Assembly: GCF_014192015.1 (NCBI RefSeq)
Contig: NZ_JACHXJ010000010.1
Location: 1-63,951 of the forward strand
Direction of reading: 5' to 3'
From: Paenibacillus rhizosphaerae
GTDB taxonomy: Bacteria; Bacillota; Bacilli; Paenibacillales; Paenibacillaceae
Length of the DNA: 63,951 nt
In this document: positions 32,158-40,458 of the stretch, piece after piece
Layout: each line of letters starts with the position of its first letter
Position numbering within the stretch: the first letter of the stretch is position 1
Notes under the pieces: generated by a model
Seen by the model: the letters and a program-made list of their open reading frames with translations, nothing else
The model's database searches: none
What the model was told of the DNA's origin: nothing
Translations under genes and position numbers: made by a program

Positions 32158-33648
32158 ATGAGCGCAGTACTGAAGGTTGTCGGTCTCGGTTCGGGCAACC
32201 CGGACCGGCTGACGGTGGGTATTGTGAAAACGTTGCAGCAGGCATCACAAATCTACGTCAGAACGAAAGAACATCCGGTTATGTCGATGCTGGAGGAGCT
32301 GAAGCTCGAAATCAGTTCGTTCGACCACATCTACGAAGCGCATGATTCGTTTCCAGAGGTTTACGCCTCCATCGCGGAGCGGCTGCTGGAGCTGGCCCTG
32401 GCCGGCGAAGAACACAGCGTGATCGTCTATGCGGTACCAGGGCATCCGATGGTGGCGGAATCCACCGTCCAGCTGCTGAGGGAGCGCTGCCCGCAGAACG
32501 GGATTTCCCTTGAAGTCCTGGGCGGGGAATCCTTTCTCGACGAGGCCTTTATCCGTCTTGGCTTTGATCCGATCGAAGGCTTCCAGCTTCTCGATTCCAC
32601 CGGCATTCGCAGCAGCATGCTGCAGCCCCAGCTGCACACCGTGATCGGGCAGGTATACGATGAGTTTACGGCTTCCGAAGTGAAGCTGTGCCTCATGGAG
32701 CTTTATCCTGACGATTACCAGGTCGTTGTCGGACATGCGCTTGGTGTCGAAGGAGAGGAGCAGGTGCTTCAGGTTCCGCTGTTTGAGCTCGACCGGGTAG
32801 AGGGCTACGGCAACCTCTCGCTCGTGTACGTTCCCAGAAGCGACGACGAAAGCCTGCGCCAGCGGACCTTCGCCCGGCTTCATGAGATCGTCGGCATTCT
32901 CCGCAGTCCGGAAGGCTGCCCGTGGGACCGGGAACAGACGCATGAGTCGATCCGGAAAAATCTCATCGAGGAAACCTACGAGGTGCTGGAGACGATTGAC
33001 GATGACGACCCTGAGCATATGCAGGAAGAGCTTGGCGATTTGCTGCTGCAGATTATGCTGCATTCGCAAATGGAGGAAGAGGAAGGCACTTTCAGCGTGT
33101 ACGATGTCATTCAAGGTTTGAACGACAAGCTGATTTTCCGCCATCCGCATGTGTTCGGTGAGAACAAGGCCAAGGATGCGGAAGCCGCACTGCAGAACTG
33201 GGACGCCATGAAGGCCGAAGAGAAACGCCGTAAAGGACTCGAGCCCGAGAAGACGTCCGCCCTGGACGGGATTCCAAGAGACCTGCCGGCGCTCATGAAA
33301 GCTTACAAGCTGCAGAAGAAGGCGTCGAAGGTCGGGTTCGACTGGGATTCCATCGAGGGCGTTTTCGACAAGATCGAGGAGGAGCTCGGAGAGCTGCGGC
33401 AGGCCGTGGCGGAGGGACTGAGCGTCGACGAACAGGTGGGCGAGCTGGGTGACCTGCTGTTTGCGGCGGCGAACGCGGCCCGGTTCCTGGATGCCGATCC
33501 GGAAGAAGCGCTGTCGAGAACGAACCGCAAGTTCGTCAGCCGGTTCCGTTATATCGAGGATGTGCTGCATGCAGAAGGCAAAACGCTGCAGGAAGCCAGC
33601 CTGGATGAGATGGAGACGATTTGGCAACGGGCCAAAAATGAGGTATGA
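32158..33648 (+). CDS. yabN: YabN: tetrapyrrole-methylase-like domain fused to MazG NTP pyrophosphohydrolase
   Basis: 496 residues. Residues 1-220 form a SAM-type tetrapyrrole methylase fold (VVGLGSGNPDRLTVG, VYAVPGHPMVAESTV). Residues from about 240 are a duplicated MazG domain: GCPWDREQTHESI, LIEETYEVLETID, EELGDLLLQIMLHSQM, then EEELGELRQAV and ELGDLLFAAANAAR. MazG hydrolyses abnormal or excess nucleoside triphosphates. The same fusion is seen in B. subtilis YabN. Ribosome binding site GCGGAGG 8 nt upstream. Confidence 0.95.
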   Translation: MSAVLKVVGLGSGNPDRLTVGIVKTLQQASQIYVRTKEHPVMSMLEELKLEISSFDHIYEAHDSFPEVYASIAERLLELALAGEEHSVIVYAVPGHPMVAESTVQLLRERCPQNGISLEVLGGESFLDEAFIRLGFDPIEGFQLLDSTGIRSSMLQPQLHTVIGQVYDEFTASEVKLCLMELYPDDYQVVVGHALGVEGEEQVLQVPLFELDRVEGYGNLSLVYVPRSDDESLRQRTFARLHEIVGILRSPEGCPWDREQTHESIRKNLIEETYEVLETIDDDDPEHMQEELGDLLLQIMLHSQMEEEEGTFSVYDVIQGLNDKLIFRHPHVFGENKAKDAEAALQNWDAMKAEEKRRKGLEPEKTSALDGIPRDLPALMKAYKLQKKASKVGFDWDSIEGVFDKIEEELGELRQAVAEGLSVDEQVGELGDLLFAAANAARFLDADPEEALSRTNRKFVSRFRYIEDVLHAEGKTLQEASLDEMETIWQRAKNEV

Positions 33649-33964
33649 TATGAAATCTCCGGTCCCGGGCGGGAACGAGAGGCGCCTTAATGCCTGCAGA
33701 GTGAAGCCGATTAAGCGATCAGGAATGAATAACCTTTCGTGTTCTTGATTCCGATTTCGCGCAAATTTTCCGTTAGACGACGTCCTGAGGCTAATTTTAA
33801 CAAGGATTTCCTCGGAAATTATAAAAAATTGGCGGATTGAGGCAGGAATTCGGGCGGCACAGCAAGAATATCATACAGAACGCGCCAAAAGCGGTATGTT
33901 TTGGAGCTAGGCTCCTCTGCCGCGCCAATACTTATTTCTTTGTATATTGGGAGGATTATAATTT
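33649..33964. other. Intergenic region between yabN and hup
   Basis: About 316 bp with no plausible gene. Besides the SigH-like promoter below, it holds a small GGAGC/GCTCC hairpin (33903-33915) and two CGCGCCAAwA copies 40 bp apart (33881-33890, 33921-33930). I see no clear terminator for yabN. Confidence 0.4.
33842..33869 (+). promoter_or_regulatory. SigH-like promoter upstream of hup
   Basis: GCAGGAATT (33842-33850), then CAAGAAT (33863-33869). The distance from AGGAATT to GAAT is 15 bp, identical to that in the spoVG SigH promoter. The only deviation is C for R at the start of the -10. It predicts a leader of about 90 nt. Confidence 0.5.
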
Positions 33965-34237
33965 ATGAACAAGACAGATCTGATCAACAACATTTCCACG
34001 AAAAGCGGTTTGACTAAAAAAGACGTGGAGTCCGTTCTGAACGGTTTCCTGGGTGAAATTGAGGAAGCTCTGGCAAGCGGTGAGAAAGTTCAGCTGATCG
34101 GCTTCGGCACTTTTGAAACCCGCAAGCGTTCCGGTCGTACAGGCCGCAACCCGCAAACCGGCAAAACCATCGAAATTCCGGAATCCAACGTTCCTGCTTT
34201 CAAAGCGGGCAACAAGCTTAAAGAAGCCGTAAAGTAA
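33965..34237 (+). CDS. hup: HU-family DNA-binding protein
   Basis: 90 residues. The HU/IHF signature GFGTFETRKRSGRTGRNPQTG is intact, with the beta-arm NPQTGKTIEIPES and Pro at the intercalating position. HU bends and compacts chromosomal DNA. In B. subtilis the main HU gene hbs lies elsewhere; here an HU gene sits between yabN and rqcP, one base before the latter. The ribosome binding site GGGAGGA lies 10 nt upstream. Confidence 0.97.
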   Translation: MNKTDLINNISTKSGLTKKDVESVLNGFLGEIEEALASGEKVQLIGFGTFETRKRSGRTGRNPQTGKTIEIPESNVPAFKAGNKLKEAVK

Positions 34238-34238
34238 G

Positions 34239-34517
34239 ATGCGCGTCGACAAATTCCTTAAGGTATCAAGGTTAATCAAGCGGCGTACCGTTGCGAAGGA
34301 CGTCTCCGATCAGGGAAGGGTCCTCATTAACGGCAGGGAAGCCAAGCCCAGCAGCACGGTCAAAGTGGGCGATGAGATCACCGTCCAGTTCGGCCAGAAG
34401 CTGGTGACCGTGAAGGTGGAGCGGCTTGCCGAAACAACCCGCAAGGACGAGGCAACCAGCCTATACACCTTGGTCAAGGAAGAACCGATCGCCAAAGATA
34501 ACGGTTTAAACTGGTAA
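34239..34517 (+). CDS. rqcP: RqcP (YabO), S4-domain ribosome quality-control factor
   Basis: 92 residues with an N-terminal S4 RNA-binding domain (MRVDKFLKVSRLIKRRTVA, GRVLINGREAKPSS, VGDEITVQFG). In B. subtilis RqcP works with RqcH to add C-terminal poly-Ala tails to stalled nascent chains on 50S subunits. The start is one base after the hup stop, so translation is probably coupled. A terminator closes the unit. Confidence 0.95.
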   Translation: MRVDKFLKVSRLIKRRTVAKDVSDQGRVLINGREAKPSSTVKVGDEITVQFGQKLVTVKVERLAETTRKDEATSLYTLVKEEPIAKDNGLNW

Positions 34518-34549
34518 GCGGGCATTCCAGAAGGCATATACAGTACACA

Positions 34550-34586
34550 AAGGCATCTTCCGATCACGATCGGAGGATGCCTTTTT
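34550..34586 (+). terminator. hup-rqcP terminator
   Basis: Long stem AAGGCATC..TCCGATC/CGATCGGA..GATGCCTT with small internal mismatches, followed by TTTTT. Confidence 0.93.
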
Positions 34587-34700
34587 AGCTTGGCGCGATG
34601 TTTAGTTTATGCTTAAAGTTCCTTCGGTTCACCCGGCGGGGCTGGTTCTAAACCCTGAAACCGCTCCATAAGCTATTGATAAGAAGGAGGGGTACATGCC

Positions 34701-34982
34701 ATGATCGAGCAAGCGAAAAACAAGCAGCATGAATTGCATATGCTGAATCGCAAGCAGCTGCACCTGACGGGGGTAAACAATGTGGAGAGTTTTGACAGCG
34801 AGGAGTTTCTGCTCCAGACCGAGCTAGGGCACCTGACCATCAAAGGCCAGAATTTACATATTAAAAATTTAAACCTGGAAGAAGGCCTGCTCTCGATCGA
34901 GGGCCACGTGAATTCCCTGGTTTATTTGGATCCCGGTTCCCACAGCAAAAACAAAGGAATGCTCGGCAAGCTATTTAAATGA
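34701..34982 (+). CDS. yabP: Sporulation protein YabP
   Basis: 93 residues. The YabP family pattern LHMLNRKQLHLTGVNNVESFDSEEFLL (split at VESF) and LLSIEGHVNSLVY is clear. In B. subtilis yabP and yabQ are SigE-controlled mother-cell genes. A CATAAGCT (34666-34673) resembles a SigE -10, but no good -35 is seen. The ribosome binding site AAGGAGGGG precedes the ATG. It overlaps yabQ by 4 nt. Confidence 0.92.
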   Translation: MIEQAKNKQHELHMLNRKQLHLTGVNNVESFDSEEFLLQTELGHLTIKGQNLHIKNLNLEEGLLSIEGHVNSLVYLDPGSHSKNKGMLGKLFK

Positions 34983-35557
34983 GTCCACAGATCCAATGGA
35001 TTACCCTGCTGTGGATGCTGTTCTCGGGAGCGGCTTTGGGGGTGGCCTATGACAGTTACCGGGTGCTGTCGGGCCAGCTCCACTTTCCGAAATGGACCCT
35101 TCATATATTGGACGTGCTGTACTGGAGCGCTGCGGCCCTGTTTGTGTTCCGGATGCTGTATATCAGCAATTACGGCCAGCTTCGGTTTTATGTATTTGTG
35201 GGACTCTTTATCGGGGTATGGTTATATTTTTTAATCTTGAGTGTTACAACCCAGCGTTTTGTGGTAATGTTAATAAGGACAGTACGTTACGTGATTGATG
35301 TGGTCAAGCGTTTGTTTCGGGCGCTCGTCTGGGCTCCGATCCGTGCGCTCTTGAAACTGTTGAAATGGATTGCCGTCATGATCGGCAGCCTGCTGATGTT
35401 TCTCCTCCACGTGATCCTGCGCTGTCTCACGCCTTTCTGGAAGCTGCTTCAATGGATGCTCCGCCCCATCACCTCCCGTCTGAAGATGCCCGAGTGGTTC
35501 AGCAAGTTTCTCACCGCAGCTGCAGAGCTGTGGAAGCGATGGTTCTCCAAGGAGTAG
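34979..35557 (+). CDS. yabQ: Spore cortex protein YabQ
   Basis: 192 residues. Membrane protein with three or more transmembrane segments in the first 90 residues and another around 125-150, between strongly basic amphipathic stretches. YabQ is required for spore cortex formation in B. subtilis and localises to the membranes around the forespore. Translationally coupled to yabP (ATGA overlap). Confidence 0.9.
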   Translation: MSPQIQWITLLWMLFSGAALGVAYDSYRVLSGQLHFPKWTLHILDVLYWSAAALFVFRMLYISNYGQLRFYVFVGLFIGVWLYFLILSVTTQRFVVMLIRTVRYVIDVVKRLFRALVWAPIRALLKLLKWIAVMIGSLLMFLLHVILRCLTPFWKLLQWMLRPITSRLKMPEWFSKFLTAAAELWKRWFSKE

Positions 35558-35620
35558 ACAAGGCCTCTAAGAACGGCCCGTTACGTTAACGATTTCCGTA
35601 TTTGTAAAGAGGAGGCATTC

Positions 35621-35986
35621 ATGGGAAAATACGCTGCATCACCAGCCCAAACCCGCCCGCAGACTACACAAAAGAATGACAAGCAGCCTGCCGGTCATCA
35701 TGCTGGCGCACGGAGGCGGATTTTTTTATGGCTGACTTTCATGATTCTGTTTATGGGGTGGGCAGGTTACACCTTTATCGACCAGAATTCGCAAATTGCG
35801 GACAAGAGTTCCGAGCTGTCGAAGAAGCTGAAGCTGGAGGCACAGACCACTCAGACGAAGGCACAGCTTGAGCGGGATGTGAAACGGCTGAATGATCCGG
35901 AGTATATCGGCCAGATGGCAAGAAAGAATTATGGTTTGTATTTGCCGGGGGAAACCCCGATTCATGCGGAATCCACCCGCCCATAA
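35621..35986 (+). CDS. divIC: Cell division protein DivIC (FtsB/DivIC family)
   Basis: 121 residues: a basic cytoplasmic N-terminus (1-33), one transmembrane helix (about 34-54), an extracytoplasmic coiled coil (about 58-95) and the C-terminal DPEYIGQMARKNYGLYLPGE, the hallmark of the family. It forms the DivIB-DivIC-FtsL complex at the septum. Ribosome binding site AAGAGGAGG about 6 nt upstream. The yabQ-divIC-yabR order is conserved. Confidence 0.95.
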   Translation: MGKYAASPAQTRPQTTQKNDKQPAGHHAGARRRIFLWLTFMILFMGWAGYTFIDQNSQIADKSSELSKKLKLEAQTTQTKAQLERDVKRLNDPEYIGQMARKNYGLYLPGETPIHAESTRP

Positions 35987-36015
35987 TATAGGCGCTGAAG
36001 TGGGTTATTACTCAG

Positions 36016-36044
36016 TTGACCTGGGTTTGCGCTTTATGTATAAT
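36016..36044 (+). promoter_or_regulatory. SigA promoter of yabR
   Basis: TTGACC (36016-36021), a 17-bp spacer and TATAAT (36039-36044). Confidence 0.88.
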
Positions 36045-36112
36045 CAAATCACCACAGCCAAGGTTTTATTTAAATCTTGTTGTATATTTTTAAGGGAGGA
36101 TCATTTTATTCT

Positions 36113-36604
36113 ATGGCAATCGAAGTGGGCACCAAGTTAGAAGGCAAGGTGACAGGCATAACGCATTTTGGAGCATTTGTGGATCTGTCAGGAGGTGTCA
36201 CGGGTCTCGTTCACATCTCGGAAATCGCCGATAATTACGTCAAGGATGTCAACGATCACCTGAAGATCAATGATGTTGTGACAGTGAAGGTGATCAATGT
36301 CGATAAGGACGGCAAGATCGGGCTTTCCATCAAACAAGCTGTTGATAAGCCGGCATCCGAAGCTCGGCCTCCAAGAGGACCAAGACCGGAACGTACCGGC
36401 GGAGGCGGCGGAGACCGTTTTGGCGGTGGTGGTGGTGGAGGTTACAATCGTGAACGTGGCGGGCGTCCGTATAAGCCTGCGGCCAACAAGACTTCATTCG
36501 AGGATAAAATGTCTCGTTTCCTAAAAGACAGCGAAGAGCGCATATCGTCGATCAAGAAGAACACGGAATCCAAGCGCGGAGGCCGTGGCGCGAAACGCAT
36601 GTAA
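36113..36604 (+). CDS. yabR: YabR, S1 RNA-binding domain protein
   Basis: 163 residues. The S1 domain is at residues 1-75 (VGTKLEGKVTGITHFGAFVDL, split at GITHF; GLVHISEIAD; VKVINVDKDGKIGLSIKQ). A Gly/Arg-rich flexible segment (about 82-122) and a basic helix follow. A general S1-type RNA-binding protein whose target is unknown; the family also includes regulators of stress and sporulation. The GGGAGG ribosome binding site is 13 nt from the ATG, longer than usual. Confidence 0.93.
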   Translation: MAIEVGTKLEGKVTGITHFGAFVDLSGGVTGLVHISEIADNYVKDVNDHLKINDVVTVKVINVDKDGKIGLSIKQAVDKPASEARPPRGPRPERTGGGGGDRFGGGGGGGYNRERGGRPYKPAANKTSFEDKMSRFLKDSEERISSIKKNTESKRGGRGAKRM

Positions 36605-36649
36605 TTTTTACTAACAGATGAGAGCATACGATAACCGTATGAAGCAGAT

Positions 36650-36688
36650 AACCGTAGAGGGCATCCAGCCTTCTGCGGTTTTTTTGTT
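36650..36688 (+). terminator. yabR terminator
   Basis: A thirteen-bp stem AACCGTAGAGGGC/GCCTTCTGCGGTT (with G-U pairs), 5-nt loop and seven T. Confidence 0.92.
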
Positions 36689-36741
36689 TTTGTTGGAGGC
36701 CAGGCACTGTTTTACAGTTGTCATCCGACAAAGGGCTGCAT

Positions 36742-36948
36742 TCGGTAATTTTGTCGTTCTGCAAGAAATTACCGACAGCATCCAACGCCATTCCAGCTAT
36801 CTCTGTCGCAATCGCTAGTCGAAGCGGTGATTTTATTCGGGAGATTGCCCCGGATCGAACCGGCTGGAAACCGGCTGGAAGTGTTGGGGGACAACCAGTC
36901 GACCCGGATTTCCGACCATTCGGGAACGCAGGCTTTTTTGTCGGAAAT
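36742..36948. repeat. Repeat-rich spoIIE upstream region
   Basis: Three perfect repeats lie in 207 bp. TCGGTAATTT/AAATTACCGA is a 10-bp inverted repeat (36742-36751, 36766-36775). ACCGGCTGGAA is repeated in direct tandem (36859-36880). ATTTCCGAC/GTCGGAAAT is a 9-bp inverted repeat (36908-36916, 36940-36948). No gene is seen between yabR and spoIIE; the tRNA genes found here in B. subtilis are absent. Confidence 0.6.
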
Positions 36949-37005
36949 TTCTTGGGCGCTTGTCCGCTGTTCTGACAAACTTTCATGTTTCACCGGTTCT
37001 ATAAT
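36939..37005 (+). promoter_or_regulatory. spoIIE promoter (Spo0A-type, long spacer)
   Basis: CTGACA (36972-36977) and TATAAT (37000-37005) are separated by 22 bp, the over-long spacing known from Spo0A~P-activated SigA promoters of B. subtilis spoIIE and spoIIG. Spo0A-box matches (6/7) are TGACAAA (36973-36979), overlapping the -35-like element, and TGTCGGA (36939-36945) further upstream. Confidence 0.65.
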
Positions 37006-37044
37006 GGGTACCAACAAATCCTACGAAATGGTGGTGCCTGGATC

Positions 37045-39552
37045 ATGGAAAAATGGAATGTGATGGACGTGCCTGTCATGAAATCAGCCAAGGGGGAAGC
37101 GGTCGTGGACGGAATGAGCTGGACGGAACGAATCCGGAACATGTCGGCGGTACAGCGGCCGATGCAGTTCCTCGCAGCAAAGAAGTGGATGCTGCTGCTG
37201 ACCTTTATGGGCTTCTTACTCGGAAAAGCCATGATATTGGACGAGCTGTCGCCGTTTGCGATCGCCTTTTTTGCAGTCATCGCCTTCATGCGGCGGGATT
37301 ACATCCTGCCGGTGGGGATGGCAGTGATCCTGGGCTCCCTGTTTGCTCCGTTTCCGGCACCGCTGATCATCGCCGCCGAGCTCATCATCTTCCACCTGAT
37401 GTATAAAGGGCTGAACGCCTTTGACCACGCCGAGTTATCCTACGCGCCGCTGATGGTGTTCGTCTCCGCCTTCTGCGTCAAAATATTCATGGTGCTGATC
37501 GGTCCGCCATTTACGTGGTATTCCCTGATGATGACCGCCGTCGACGCCGTACTCAGCTTTGTACTGACGCTCGTGTTCATCCAGGCGATCCCGGTGTTTA
37601 CGTACAGGAAAAAGAACTATCAGCTGAAAAACGAAGAAATTCTATGCCTGATTATCCTGCTTGCATCCGTCATGACGGGCGCGGTGGGGTGGAGCATCTA
37701 TAATTTGTCCGTGGAGCATGTCCTCTCCAGGTATCTGATCCTCGTGTTTGCGCTGGTCGGCGGAGCGCCGCTTGGGGCTTCGGTCGGCGTCGTAACCGGG
37801 TTGATTCTGAGCTTGGCGGATATATCGGCCATTTATCAGATGAGCCTGCTCGCCTTTTCCGGGATGCTCGCCGGCATGCTGCGGGAAGGGCGGAAAGGAG
37901 CCGTATCCATCGGCATGCTGCTGGGCTCTTCCATTCTGTCCATCTATTTCAGCGGTCCGGGCGACGTCATGCAGTCCACATGGGAAACCTGCATTGCCAT
38001 CGGACTGTTTCTCCTGACCCCGAAAGCGATGATTGCGGTGATCTCCAAGTATGTGCCGGGCACGACGGATCACAGCAAATCGCAGCATGAGTATGCCAAG
38101 CGGGTAAGGGATCTGACCGCCGAGCGGGTGACCCAGTTCTCCCAGGTATTCCGTCAGCTGTCACAGAGCTTCGGCCAGGTGTCCGGAACGGAGGAGGTGA
38201 GCAAACGGAACGAAGAAATGGACCATTTTATGAATGCGGTGACAGAAGGGGCGTGTGCCAACTGCTTCAAGAAAAACCATTGCTGGGACGCGAAGTTCTA
38301 TCAAACCTATAAATATATGACCGACGTGATGACTTCGGTGGAGGAGAATCCGGAGATGTCGGCTGAGGACGTCCCGGAGGAATGGAAGAGAATTTGCGCC
38401 AAAACCGGCGACGTTGTGGATGTTATGAAGCAGCAGTATCATCTCTACCAACATGATATGCAGTGGAAACGGCAAATATACGACAGCCGGCAATTGGTCG
38501 CCGAGCAATTATCGGGCGTATCCCAGGTGATGGAGGACCTGGCTAAGGAAATTCAGCGGGAAGGACAAGCGATGTACCGGCAGGAGGAGCAAATTCGGGA
38601 CGCTTTGGAGAAGCTGGGACTGTCGATCCAAGGGATCGAAATCATCAGTCTGGATCCCGGTCATGTGGAAATCGAAGTTGTGCATGCGTATACAAGGGGG
38701 TACGATGAATGCCGTAAAATTATTGCGCCGCTGCTGTCCGATATATTGGAAGAGCATGTGGCCGTGTTAAATGAAACGTTCAGCAGCAACAAAGACGGGC
38801 TTGCGACCGTCATGTTCGGATCGGCCAAAACGTTTGAAATTACGACGGGGGTGGCCGGGGCCGCCAAAGGAGGAGATCTGCTGTCAGGCGACAGCTTTAG
38901 CACGGTCGAGCTCGGCAACGGCACCTTTGCGGTGGCGCTGAGCGACGGAATGGGCAACGGAGAGCGGGCGAGGTTGGAGAGCAGCACCGCGCTGAACATT
39001 TTGGAGCAGCTGCTGCAGTCGGGCATGGAGGAGAAACTGGCGATCAAATCAGTGAATTCCATTCTGATGCTGAGATCCCCGGAGGAGATTTATGCGACGG
39101 TGGACATGGCGTTGATTGATCAATATACAGCGGAAACGACATTTATGAAAATCGGCTCTGCCCCAAGCTTTATCAAACGGGGCAATGAAGTGATTCCCGT
39201 CTCGGCCAGCAACCTGCCGATCGGCATTATTCAGGATATTGAGGTGGACCTGGTCACCTTGAAGCTGCAGGCGGGGGACATCGTCATTATGATGACGGAC
39301 GGCATCTACGATGCGCCCGGTTACGCCGTGAACAAGGAATTGTGGATGAAGCGGATGCTGCAGGAGATCGAAAGCAACGATCCGCAGCATATTGCCGACT
39401 GCCTGCTTGAGAAGGTGATTCGTTACCAGCAAAATCAAATTCATGACGACATGACCGTCGTTGTCGGAAAGGTGGAGCATTACCAACCGGAGTGGGCTAC
39501 TCTGCATGTGCCGGGCGTTGACCGCATGGAGCGGCCGCGCACGGTCAGCTGA
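37045..39552 (+). CDS. spoIIE: Stage II sporulation phosphatase SpoIIE
   Basis: 835 residues from ATG 37045, matching the B. subtilis length (827); an upstream frame to 36985 overlaps the promoter. It has about ten transmembrane segments (residues 50-335), a central FtsZ-interacting/oligomerisation region with a Cys cluster (CANCFKKNHCW), and a C-terminal PP2C phosphatase. The metal-binding residues lie in GDSFSTVELGNG (about 614), ALSDGMGNGERA (about 632) and MMTDGIYDAPG (about 749). It dephosphorylates SpoIIAA~P to release SigF and acts at the polar septum. Confidence 0.98.
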   Translation: MEKWNVMDVPVMKSAKGEAVVDGMSWTERIRNMSAVQRPMQFLAAKKWMLLLTFMGFLLGKAMILDELSPFAIAFFAVIAFMRRDYILPVGMAVILGSLFAPFPAPLIIAAELIIFHLMYKGLNAFDHAELSYAPLMVFVSAFCVKIFMVLIGPPFTWYSLMMTAVDAVLSFVLTLVFIQAIPVFTYRKKNYQLKNEEILCLIILLASVMTGAVGWSIYNLSVEHVLSRYLILVFALVGGAPLGASVGVVTGLILSLADISAIYQMSLLAFSGMLAGMLREGRKGAVSIGMLLGSSILSIYFSGPGDVMQSTWETCIAIGLFLLTPKAMIAVISKYVPGTTDHSKSQHEYAKRVRDLTAERVTQFSQVFRQLSQSFGQVSGTEEVSKRNEEMDHFMNAVTEGACANCFKKNHCWDAKFYQTYKYMTDVMTSVEENPEMSAEDVPEEWKRICAKTGDVVDVMKQQYHLYQHDMQWKRQIYDSRQLVAEQLSGVSQVMEDLAKEIQREGQAMYRQEEQIRDALEKLGLSIQGIEIISLDPGHVEIEVVHAYTRGYDECRKIIAPLLSDILEEHVAVLNETFSSNKDGLATVMFGSAKTFEITTGVAGAAKGGDLLSGDSFSTVELGNGTFAVALSDGMGNGERARLESSTALNILEQLLQSGMEEKLAIKSVNSILMLRSPEEIYATVDMALIDQYTAETTFMKIGSAPSFIKRGNEVIPVSASNLPIGIIQDIEVDLVTLKLQAGDIVIMMTDGIYDAPGYAVNKELWMKRMLQEIESNDPQHIADCLLEKVIRYQQNQIHDDMTVVVGKVEHYQPEWATLHVPGVDRMERPRTVS

Positions 39553-39607
39553 CCGCCTCGCCGGAGCACGACGGGAGGTGAACATGTAAAACTATCGTTG
39601 TTAGCCG

Positions 39608-39629
39608 TCCCATTGCCCGGGAAATGGGA
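39608..39629 (+). other. Hairpin upstream of yabS
   Basis: TCCCATT/AATGGGA stem with a GC loop, similar to the hairpin in the yabN leader. Closer to the gene a second inverted repeat, CAAAAGTG/CACTTTTG (39660-39667, 39696-39703), abuts the yabS ribosome binding site. Confidence 0.5.
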
Positions 39630-39720
39630 TGGTAAGGCCGGGCTGCCGTTTGAATCTCTCAAAAGTGGAAATACTAGAACCTAAAGGGTGATAGACACTT
39701 TTGGGAGGAATGATGCCATC

Positions 39721-40458
39721 ATGAAACAAATTTTATTAATTACGGACGGTTGTTCCAATGTCGGTGCAAGCCCGGTCATGGCCGCAGCTCATGCGCTGCA
39801 GGAGGGAATTACGGTAAATGTCGCGGGTGTGATCGATTACGGAACGATTGGGGAGCTTGGCAGCTTAGAAATTGCTGAAATCGCCAAGGCCGGCGGGGGG
39901 GTGAGCCACATCGTGGGGACCAGGCAGCTGGCCCGAACGATGCAGATGATGACGCGCAAAACAGTGGTTCAGACGATACAGCAGGCGGTTAATAAGGAGT
40001 TAAAGACGATTTTAGGGGACGGGTCCTTGGAGGAGCTTCCGCCCCAGCAGCGGTCCCAAGTTGTTCAAGTCGTGGATGAGCTGACCGAAACGACGCCGCT
40101 GCAGGTTGCCTTGTTGATTGATGCCAGTGCCAGCATGAAGCCGAAGCTGGCTGCGGTCGAGGACGCCATTCGGGATTTGATGCTCAACCTGCAGGCCAGA
40201 GAGGGCCTCAGTGAACTGGCCGTATTCCATTTTCCCGGACGGAACAGCGGAGAGGAAGCCGTCATGGATTCCGGTTGGATCCAGGATCTTGGCGGAGTGC
40301 GCAATCTGTTCCAACGAATCCAAATGAAAGGGGCCACGCCAACCGGACCGGCGATACTGAAGGTGATTGATTTCTTCCGTTATGGTACACTAGACGGACA
40401 AACCTGGCGGGGAAATGACGAAGAAGGAGAAGGGATGCTCGGTGACTACGTCGTCTAG
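39721..40458 (+). CDS. yabS: YabS, von Willebrand factor A-domain protein
   Basis: 245 residues. An N-terminal VWA-like strand, KQILLITDGCSNVG, is followed by a second VWA-type domain with MIDAS motif LLIDASASMKPK (about residue 133). VWA domains mediate metal-dependent protein contacts; the partner is unknown. The frame is open upstream to 39688, but the GGGAGG ribosome binding site favours ATG 39721. It overlaps the kinase gene yabT by 17 nt, as expected for the conserved spoIIE-yabS-yabT cluster, so the two may work together. Confidence 0.88.
   Translation: MKQILLITDGCSNVGASPVMAAAHALQEGITVNVAGVIDYGTIGELGSLEIAEIAKAGGGVSHIVGTRQLARTMQMMTRKTVVQTIQQAVNKELKTILGDGSLEELPPQQRSQVVQVVDELTETTPLQVALLIDASASMKPKLAAVEDAIRDLMLNLQAREGLSELAVFHFPGRNSGEEAVMDSGWIQDLGGVRNLFQRIQMKGATPTGPAILKVIDFFRYGTLDGQTWRGNDEEGEGMLGDYVV

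Noticed and set aside
36605..37044. tRNA genes expected between yabR and spoIIE by analogy with B. subtilis
   Set aside because: No TTCGA loop or acceptor-stem pattern; CGGATCGAACCGG near 36850 does not fold as a tRNA.
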